From NCBI GenBank assembly GCA_014804225.1, contig JAAVAF010000103.1:1-5898 (forward strand): a stretch of DNA of 5,898 nucleotides. Direction: 5' to 3'. Position numbers and translations under genes: made by a program. Below the pieces are notes generated by a model. The model did not search any database, was not told where the DNA came from, and saw only the letters and a program-made list of their open reading frames with translations. Below are positions 1 through 5,431 of this stretch, one piece after another. How positions within the stretch are numbered: position 1 is the first letter of the stretch; every line of letters starts with the position of its first letter. The stretch comes from Lachnospiraceae bacterium. Lineage in GTDB: Bacteria > Bacillota > Clostridia > Lachnospirales > Lachnospiraceae.

Positions 1-266
1 CGTTTGATGACATAATTGGCTATATTGAAAATTATTTTACAATTAAGGCAAAGTATAAAAAGAAAGGTGTAATTACCAATTGTTTTTACGTTTGCTATTT
101 AGTAAATAAACTTGGAATGGACGTAGACGAAGCAATTAAGTTTTTAGATAAATTTATTGAAACATTAAAGGATGGAAAGAAATCTATTTCGGTACCACGT
201 ATGTTAATACAAAAAACAACACGAGATGCTTTTATAAATAAAGCGTTAAGCATTGGTAAGGAATAG
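1..266 (+). CDS. C-terminal part of an AT-rich hypothetical protein
   Basis: An open frame enters from the left edge (codons in phase with position 3) and ends at TAG 264-266, giving 87 C-terminal residues; the start lies outside the window. The visible part is lysine- and isoleucine-rich, contains no membrane segment, and ends with the residues NKALSIGKE. It appears largely helical. I do not recognise the family. A resemblance to C-termini of small phage-encoded hypothetical proteins (a helical segment, a 'DG' turn, then a conserved P-x-x-L-I helix) is only an impression. The GC content, about 27% by hand count over 240 bases, is far below that of the downstream genes (roughly 40-55%), which hints at separate origin such as a mobile element. 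The uninterrupted frame over 260 AT-rich bases and a terminator 70 bases downstream support it being a real gene. Confidence 0.6.
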   Translation, partial: FDDIIGYIENYFTIKAKYKKKGVITNCFYVCYLVNKLGMDVDEAIKFLDKFIETLKDGKKSISVPRMLIQKTTRDAFINKALSIGKE

Positions 267-338
267 ATTATATATTTAAAATTAAGGGCATTGATATGAA
301 GTGGGCAAATCTGAAAACAAAATTATAATGTGTATGAT

Positions 339-385
339 TACAGCATCAAGCACCAAGTACTTTGGTATTTGATGCTGTATTTTTT
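339..385 (+). terminator. Rho-independent terminator of the upstream gene
   Basis: A perfect 11-bp inverted repeat, TACAGCATCAA at 339-349 and TTGATGCTGTA at 369-379, is followed at once by six T residues (380-385). The loop region can pair further (ACCAA 352-356 with TTGGT 362-366), giving an extended hairpin with one small internal mismatch. Orientation of the T-run fits termination of the + strand gene ending at 266. It also insulates the downstream sensor gene, which has its own promoter. There is no matching A-run on the left side that would make it clearly bidirectional. Confidence 0.85.
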
Positions 386-442
386 ATAAGCCAACACACG
401 GAAACAAGAGAAAAGTAAAAAAATATCGAATATGCTTGCAGT

Positions 443-462
443 ATGACATTTGGAAATGTTAT
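443..462. promoter_or_regulatory. Imperfect dyad between -35 and -10, possible operator
   Basis: ACATTT-GG-AAATGT (446-459) is a perfect 6-bp palindrome with a 2-base centre. Two further flanking pairs (443/462 and 444/461) extend it to an imperfect 20-base dyad that covers the proposed -35 and most of the spacer. Such a position would suit a repressor, but dyads of this size in AT-rich DNA also occur by chance, and no regulator gene is visible nearby. Confidence 0.25.
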
Positions 463-471
463 CATTATAAA
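443..471 (+). promoter_or_regulatory. Sigma-A-type promoter for the sensor gene
   Basis: ATGACA (443-448, five of six matches to TTGACA) is separated by exactly 17 bases from TATAAA (466-471, five of six matches to TATAAT). Transcription would begin near 477-479, leaving a leader of about 23 bases before the ATG at 501. This promoter, placed just after the terminator at 339-385, is also an argument against the alternative ATG at 471, which would lie inside the -10 element and upstream of the transcript. Assignment is by consensus match only. Confidence 0.6.
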
Positions 472-489
472 TGAGATACTCTATTCTTT

Positions 490-496
490 GGGGGTG
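490..496 (+). promoter_or_regulatory. Ribosome binding site that sets the sensor start at 501
   Basis: GGGGGTG at 490-496 matches most of the AGGAGGTG Shine-Dalgarno core and sits six bases (counting from the last G of the run) before ATG 501. The longer in-frame option, ATG 471, has no purine-rich site upstream and falls inside the predicted -10 box. The start at 501 is therefore preferred and removes ten residues from the longest frame. Confidence 0.7.
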
Positions 497-500
497 CATT

Positions 501-3500
501 ATGGGCAACAAATCATTGCGGCACAACATCGGAATGATCATTTTTTGTATCATTATCAATATATTAGGAAAAACAATTGCGGCAGGCTTTAATCTGCCGA
601 TATGGTTCGACATGGTGGGCACCTGTGTAGCGGCATACTTTACGGGACCTATAGGGGCTGTCATATCGGGCGCAGCGGGAAATCTGATATATGCCTTGGT
701 GATGCACCAGAATTGGGTTTATATGTTTGTCAATGCGGCAGTGGGCGTTTTGCTTTATATCTGTGTGAAACGAGGGTATCTGGATAAGCTTGAAACCGCA
801 ATTATGTCAAGCTTTTTGGTAGGAATTATTGCCGTAGTTTTATCTGTTCCGATCAACTTGTACTTTAATGGAGGCAAATGCGGAAACTTTTGGGGCGATG
901 TGTTTTTTGATATGTTAGAATGGCACGGTTCCGGCAAAACGCTCTGCAGCCTGGGCGGTGAAGCAATTGTTGATATTATAGACAAACCGGTCTGTGTGGC
1001 TGTTTCCTACATTGTTATAAAGTTTATTTTGAAATATAAAAATATCAAAAAAGAGTGGCATAACAATATCGCAAAGACGCTTACTGCGTTTGTTTTGGTG
1101 CCGACGCTTTTGGCGGGCTTTCTTACAGTGGACATTCGTGCAGCAGGGCTGGGGAATGAAGTGCCGGAGAGAAATTTCGACGAGAATTATGTGGAAACAA
1201 TCTACGACAGTAGAACAGGCATGCCTTATTCGGAGGCAAACACGATTGCGGAAACGGCAGACGGATATATCTGGATTGGCGGATATGCGGGGCTGACAAA
1301 ATACAACGGAAAAGAATTTGAATTTGTAAGCGGCATTACAGGTGTTTACGCCTTGATGACAGACAGCAGAGGGCGGCTTTGGATCAGTACCAATGATAGC
1401 GGTATTGTTGTGTACGAAAACGGCGTATTTAACAGTTTTTCGGCCGAGGACGGACTTCCGGCAAACTCTACCAGGGCGATGACGGAAGCACCGGATGGAA
1501 GTGTTTATATTGGAACGACAAGCAGCTTGTGTAAAGTTCGGGTTGAGGGTAATGAAATTACAGATATTGTGACCATATCGGATGGTGTAGAGTATGCTTC
1601 TTCGCTTGCGATGTATGGTGATAAGTTGGTAGGTGTTACGAATGCCGGCGATATCTTTGTACTTGACAATGATTCACTTTTGTATGCTGTAGAGCCGCGG
1701 CTGGAAAATACATATTACACATGCGTGTCTGCGGTAGGCGAACGTTTACTTGTCGGTACATCGGAAAGTTATGTCGAGGAACTTCGGATTTTTAAGAATA
1801 TGTCTGTGACAAGCAGAAGGGTAGAATTGGGCGGTTTTGTCAATATAAGGGATATTAAAAGATGCAGTGACGGCCGTGTCTGGATTTGTGCGGACAATGG
1901 TGTCGGATACTTAAAAGAAAGCGAGGATGACGGTTGGAATTTTTATACGCAGCATTATGAGGGATTTGATGCATCCATTTTGAATATCCATGAGGATTAT
2001 GAAGGGAATATATGGTTTGCATCACAAAGATGTGGTGTCATGAAGCTGTCGAAGGGTAAATTCCTGGATTTGTTTTCGCTTTCGGGCATTGACGCGGTCG
2101 GTGTCAATGCTGTTTGCGTGCACGAAGGCTATTATTACTGTGGTACGGACAATGGACTTGTCATTATCAAAGAAGGCAGTTACGGACAGATTGAGAATGA
2201 GATTACGGATTTGCTGCAAGGTGTGCGTATACGCAGCATTATGAAAGATCCGGAAGGAACTTTGTGGTTCTGTACTTATGGAAAAACCGGACTGGTATCG
2301 GTCAACAAAAAAGGATATATCAATAGCCTTAACAGTAATAGAGGCGCTACGGACGACAGATTTCGCTGTATGACGGAGCTTTCTGACGGAACAATTGCGG
2401 TCGGTACTTCGGACGGTATTAATTTTGTGGACGATGACCATGTGATTGGAACGGTGACACGAGAGGACGGCTTGGAAAATTCACAAATATTAAGTCTTTG
2501 TGAGGGACCGGACGGAAATCTGTACGCCTCGACAGACGGTGCAGGCATTTATGTGGTAAAGAATAATAATACGATAAAAAATAATAAAATTGTAAAAAAT
2601 ATAGGTATTGAAGATGGTCTGACAGCGGATGTCGTGTTGAGGCTTGTACCTTATCAGAATGGATTTTTTGTTGTGGCAAGTAATGCCTTGTGCTATATGG
2701 AAAATGATGTTGTAACACATCTTGACAGCTTTCCGTATTACGATAACTTTGACATTTTAATTGAAGGGGATAACGCGTATGTGCTTACGAGCGCAGGCAT
2801 TTACAGGGTAGATGCACAGGCGCTTAAAACAAATGATGTTACCACATATAAGCTTTTTAATTATAATGATGGTCTGGCACAGAGCATTACGTCAAATGCA
2901 TGGAACTTTGTCGGAGAGGACGGTAGAATTTTCTTTTGTGGAAACAAGGGAGTGGGTTGCTTTGATCCGAATAAAGTCACAGAGGAAGAACGAAATTATA
3001 AATTCGGAATTTCTGTTACATTAAGTGATGGCGAGGTGCTGAATGAAGAAAATGGTATTTTTACGATTCCTGCAAATGTAAAGACGTTTACTGTGAAGGC
3101 AGCAATCAGAAAATATTCCCTTTCTGATGTGAGCACCAAATTCTTTATTGATGGGATAAGTGATGGCAACAATGTGGTATCAAGCTATGATTTGGAGCCG
3201 ATACAGATTACGAATTTAGGCCACGGAGGGTATCCGGTGCATATACAGATTTTGAATGAAGAAGGTACGCAGGTTCTTCAGGAGGAGGAGTATTTGCTTC
3301 GGAAAGAAGCGCATGTGTGGGAAAATGCATGGTACATACTTTATCTGGTGGTTGTGTGCATCTGGGTTATAACCTTTGTCATGTGGATGGGGTTTACATT
3401 GGCAAATATTTTCCGGCGCAGACGGCAGTTGGAGATGCTTCGGAAAGAACTTGAGAATAAAGTAAATATCCAGACAGAGGAAATCAGGGATCAGGCAGAA

Positions 3501-4139
3501 AAAATGGAAACCTTCCAGTGGGAAGTGATAGAGGGTATGGCATCGCTGATTGAGAGCCGGGACGGAAATACGGGAGACCATGTGAAAAATGTGTCAAAGT
3601 ATGTGGCGATTATTGCACAGGAAATGCTTCGTATGCATCTGTATTCCAATATTGTCACACCGAAATATGTGGATATCATCACAAAGGTATCTCCGCTGCA
3701 TGATGTGGGGAAGATTAAAATATCGGACGTCATTTTAAATAAACCCGGCAAGTTTACACCGGAGGAATATGAGATTATGAAAAATCATGCAGCTTATGGG
3801 GGCATGATTGTTGAGGATATTCTTGGAAAGAATGCAACGCCCGAGATGAAACAGATTGCAAAAGATGTGGCATACTATCATCATGAAAAATGGGATGGAA
3901 GCGGATATCCGGAAGGCAAAGCCGGTGATGATATACCGCTTGCAGCGCGAATTATGGCTGTGGCAGATGTGTTTGATGCGTTGGTGTCAAAGCGTGTTTA
4001 TAAGGATGCGTTTGAGATGGATAAAGCGTTTGACATTATTAAAGAAGAGGCAGGAAAGCACTTTGATGCGGAGATTGTGCGGGTATTTTTGAAGAAAAAA
4101 GATGTGATTGTAAAGGAATTAAAGCATCACGAAGCCTGA
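501..4139 (+). CDS. Membrane sensor: ECF-S-like module, Reg_prop double propeller, Y_Y_Y, HD-GYP c-di-GMP phosphodiesterase
   Basis: This 1212-residue protein probably senses an extracellular ligand and hydrolyses cyclic-di-GMP in the cytoplasm. Residues ~8-178 hold about six hydrophobic segments with a D-x-x-GT...GP-x-G pattern (37-52) and a late D-K pair (161-162), as in ECF transporter S components. A transmembrane helix follows at ~192-210. Residues ~237-826 contain about 14 Reg_prop repeats (DG-x-x-W-I-G and EDGL motifs, e.g. 254-260, 316-319, 655-658), enough for two seven-bladed propellers. A Y_Y_Y-like beta domain spans ~831-934, then a helix at ~942-969 and a coiled coil at ~973-1008. 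The HD-GYP domain (~1010-1205) is intact: H1027, H1067-D1068, K1071, H1096, H1127-H1128, GYP 1135-1137, D1156. Six plus one plus one helices place the propellers outside and the HD-GYP domain inside. Asn1023 stands where some HD-GYP enzymes have a third-metal Glu. The ECF-S assignment is the least certain part; the HD-GYP and propeller assignments are strong. The ligand is unknown. Confidence 0.93.
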   Translation: MGNKSLRHNIGMIIFCIIINILGKTIAAGFNLPIWFDMVGTCVAAYFTGPIGAVISGAAGNLIYALVMHQNWVYMFVNAAVGVLLYICVKRGYLDKLETAIMSSFLVGIIAVVLSVPINLYFNGGKCGNFWGDVFFDMLEWHGSGKTLCSLGGEAIVDIIDKPVCVAVSYIVIKFILKYKNIKKEWHNNIAKTLTAFVLVPTLLAGFLTVDIRAAGLGNEVPERNFDENYVETIYDSRTGMPYSEANTIAETADGYIWIGGYAGLTKYNGKEFEFVSGITGVYALMTDSRGRLWISTNDSGIVVYENGVFNSFSAEDGLPANSTRAMTEAPDGSVYIGTTSSLCKVRVEGNEITDIVTISDGVEYASSLAMYGDKLVGVTNAGDIFVLDNDSLLYAVEPRLENTYYTCVSAVGERLLVGTSESYVEELRIFKNMSVTSRRVELGGFVNIRDIKRCSDGRVWICADNGVGYLKESEDDGWNFYTQHYEGFDASILNIHEDYEGNIWFASQRCGVMKLSKGKFLDLFSLSGIDAVGVNAVCVHEGYYYCGTDNGLVIIKEGSYGQIENEITDLLQGVRIRSIMKDPEGTLWFCTYGKTGLVSVNKKGYINSLNSNRGATDDRFRCMTELSDGTIAVGTSDGINFVDDDHVIGTVTREDGLENSQILSLCEGPDGNLYASTDGAGIYVVKNNNTIKNNKIVKNIGIEDGLTADVVLRLVPYQNGFFVVASNALCYMENDVVTHLDSFPYYDNFDILIEGDNAYVLTSAGIYRVDAQALKTNDVTTYKLFNYNDGLAQSITSNAWNFVGEDGRIFFCGNKGVGCFDPNKVTEEERNYKFGISVTLSDGEVLNEENGIFTIPANVKTFTVKAAIRKYSLSDVSTKFFIDGISDGNNVVSSYDLEPIQITNLGHGGYPVHIQILNEEGTQVLQEEEYLLRKEAHVWENAWYILYLVVVCIWVITFVMWMGFTLANIFRRRRQLEMLRKELENKVNIQTEEIRDQAEKMETFQWEVIEGMASLIESRDGNTGDHVKNVSKYVAIIAQEMLRMHLYSNIVTPKYVDIITKVSPLHDVGKIKISDVILNKPGKFTPEEYEIMKNHAAYGGMIVEDILGKNATPEMKQIAKDVAYYHHEKWDGSGYPEGKAGDDIPLAARIMAVADVFDALVSKRVYKDAFEMDKAFDIIKEEAGKHFDAEIVRVFLKKKDVIVKELKHHEA

Positions 4140-4145
4140 TATGAT

Positions 4146-4152
4146 AAAGGAT
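4146..4152 (+). promoter_or_regulatory. Ribosome binding site that sets the SDR start at 4159
   Basis: AAAGGAT (4146-4152) lies seven bases before ATG 4159. The upstream in-frame ATG at 4141 begins one base after the sensor's stop codon and has no good Shine-Dalgarno sequence. From 4159 the protein begins MERKTALVTGASRGIG, the usual compact SDR N-terminus, so 4159 is preferred. Confidence 0.65.
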
Positions 4153-4158
4153 AGAACA

Positions 4159-4890
4159 ATGGAAAGAAAAACAGCGTTGGTGACAGGGGCATCAAGAGGC
4201 ATCGGAAAGGCAATCGCAGAGGAGCTTGCAAAGAAAGGCTATGATTTGTTTTTGACGTGCCACAAAAACGAGGCGATGCTTCTTGATGTAAAACGTACAC
4301 TCGAGGAAACATTTGGAATAAGCTGTAAGACATATTGTTTTTCAATTTGTGACGAGGAAAAGCTTGTCGAAATGTTTGCGGATATTCCATATCTTGATGT
4401 GCTTGTCAATAATGCGGGCGTTTCTTATGTAGGACTGCTTGCGGATATGACGTATGATGCATGGCAGGATGTAATAAACACGAACCTTAGTTCGTGTTTT
4501 CTTACGTGTAAATATGCAATTCCTGAAATGATACGGCGAAAAAAGGGTAAAATAATCAATATATCCTCGGTCTGGGGAAACGTGGGCGCGTCGATGGAGG
4601 TTGCGTATTCCGCGTCAAAGGGAGGCGTTAATGCATTTACGAAGGCGCTCGCGCGGGAGCTTGCACCGAGTAATATTCAGGTGAATGCGATTGCCTGCGG
4701 ACTGATTGCGGATACGGATATGAATGCACATTTGAGTACGGAAGAATTGTTAGAGCTAATTCGTGAGATACCCGCCGACCGTTCGGGACGGGCAGCGGAG
4801 GTGGCGCAGCTTGTGGGGATGTTGTGTGACGGATACGATAACAGTTATCTTGTAGGGCAAGTGATTACACTTGACGGCGGCTGGACATAA
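4159..4890 (+). CDS. SDR-family NAD(P)-dependent oxidoreductase, YmfI/FabG-like (candidate EF-P 5-aminopentanone reductase)
   Basis: A complete 243-residue classical short-chain dehydrogenase, the usual length for the family. The cofactor-binding motif TGASRGIG is at residues 9-16 and NNAG at 84-87. The catalytic tetrad is visible as N109 (in NTNL), S137, Y150 and K154 (YSASK). The stretch around 139-150, with WG, GAS, EV and then the catalytic YS, resembles Bacillus YmfI and its clostridial relatives more than housekeeping FabG. YmfI reduces the 5-aminopentanone modification on elongation factor P, so that role is a reasonable proposal; 3-oxoacyl-ACP reductase is the main alternative. The usual Pro of the PG motif after the active site is Cys180 (ACG). 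The gene begins 19 bases after the sensor stop and ends 12 bases before the next gene, suggesting an operon. No fatty-acid synthesis genes are adjacent. A 10-bp hairpin lies inside the coding sequence at 4476-4499. The SDR assignment is certain; the substrate is inferred. Confidence 0.92.
   Translation: MERKTALVTGASRGIGKAIAEELAKKGYDLFLTCHKNEAMLLDVKRTLEETFGISCKTYCFSICDEEKLVEMFADIPYLDVLVNNAGVSYVGLLADMTYDAWQDVINTNLSSCFLTCKYAIPEMIRRKKGKIINISSVWGNVGASMEVAYSASKGGVNAFTKALARELAPSNIQVNAIACGLIADTDMNAHLSTEELLELIREIPADRSGRAAEVAQLVGMLCDGYDNSYLVGQVITLDGGWT
4476..4503 (+). other. Terminator-like hairpin inside the SDR coding sequence
   Basis: AAACACGAAC (4476-4485) and GTTCGTGTTT (4490-4499) form a perfect 10-bp stem with the 4-base loop CTTA, followed by a short T-rich stretch (TTTTCTT, 4497-4503). 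It encodes residues around the catalytic Asn109. The form resembles a weak intrinsic terminator or an mRNA structure that could affect expression of downstream genes, but the stem is only partly GC and the T-run is short and interrupted, so function is unproven. Confidence 0.35.
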
Positions 4891-4902
4891 GAGGACTTAA
4901 AG

Positions 4903-5418
4903 ATGAGTTTTGGTGGTTTTTTAATTTCCCTTTTTATTCATTTGGTTTTAATGCTTATGATATTGCCGTATGGTCAGGAACGGCACAAAAATGTAATGGA
5001 GCTGTATATGCCGCAAGAGAAGCGTAAACGCATGGCGCACAAACCACGCATGAAATATATTACGGGTTTGTCGTGTGAGAAGGTGCTTTTGCGGTTTAAA
5101 CAGATGTACACGCCGTTTGATTGTACTTTTAAGAAAGAGAATGATGACATAAAGGATCAGATGTATATACTTTCGATTGATGAGGTGCCACAGGTATATC
5201 AAGGTACATTTCGTGGCAAGGTAAGATACAAGGTGCTGGTGACGCCTGCGCAGAAAGGTAGTACAGTGTGGCTTTTTTTATTCACATATGACAGAACGTT
5301 TTTATTAGAAGATTTGCTTAGCTCGACGAGAGTCAGTGATGACGATATGTTAAGTGCATTTGCATGGGAAGTGGAAAAATTATTTGAAAAGTTGTTAGAC
5401 GCAGTTAGAGTAGAATGA
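4903..5418 (+). CDS. Hypothetical protein with one N-terminal membrane anchor
   Basis: A 171-residue protein that I do not recognise. Residues ~4-22 form a strongly hydrophobic segment, followed by a very basic stretch (38-51, including KRKR). By the positive-inside rule this predicts a single anchor with the rest of the protein in the cytoplasm. The segment could instead be read as a signal sequence, but no clear cleavage site follows. The body alternates predicted strands (86-129, with YKVLVTP at 109-115) and ends in an amphipathic helix (146-168). Its only cysteines are C58 and C74. The ribosome binding site AAGAGGA (4889-4895) overlaps the stop codon of the SDR gene and is seven bases from the ATG. 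The gene lies between an SDR gene and trxB and is spaced like an operon member, 13 bases before the trxB start. Good spacing, a good ribosome site and an intact frame support a real gene. Confidence 0.8.
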   Translation: MSFGGFLISLFIHLVLMLMILPYGQERHKNVMELYMPQEKRKRMAHKPRMKYITGLSCEKVLLRFKQMYTPFDCTFKKENDDIKDQMYILSIDEVPQVYQGTFRGKVRYKVLVTPAQKGSTVWLFLFTYDRTFLLEDLLSSTRVSDDDMLSAFAWEVEKLFEKLLDAVRVE

Positions 5419-5423
5419 GGAGG
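5418..5423 (+). promoter_or_regulatory. Consensus ribosome binding site of trxB, overlapping the upstream stop codon
   Basis: AGGAGG (5418-5423) is a perfect Shine-Dalgarno sequence eight bases before ATG 5432. Its first A is the last base of the preceding TGA stop. This arrangement suggests translational coupling between the two genes and fixes the trxB start. Confidence 0.85.
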
Positions 5424-5431
5424 ATAACAGA

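Noticed and set aside
471..500. Longer N-terminus of the sensor from ATG 471
   Set aside because: It lacks a ribosome binding site and overlaps the predicted -10 box, while ATG 501 has a good site and begins a normal membrane-protein N-terminus.
2022..2720. Several overlapping minus-strand frames opposite the propeller region
   Set aside because: They mirror the strong sense-strand coding, have no plausible ribosome sites or recognisable domains, and overlap one another in different frames.
1166..2978. The repeated DG/W/G motifs as a DNA-level tandem repeat or CRISPR-like array
   Set aside because: The similarity is only at the protein level (propeller blades of variable length); the DNA is not repeated.
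3216..3751. Minus-strand frames opposite the Y_Y_Y to HD-GYP region
   Set aside because: The sense strand encodes clear HD-GYP motifs here; the antisense products show no family features.
4141..4158. Earlier SDR start at ATG 4141
   Set aside because: AAAGGAT lies downstream of this ATG and is correctly spaced for ATG 4159, and the SDR family normally starts only a few residues before the TGxxxGIG motif.
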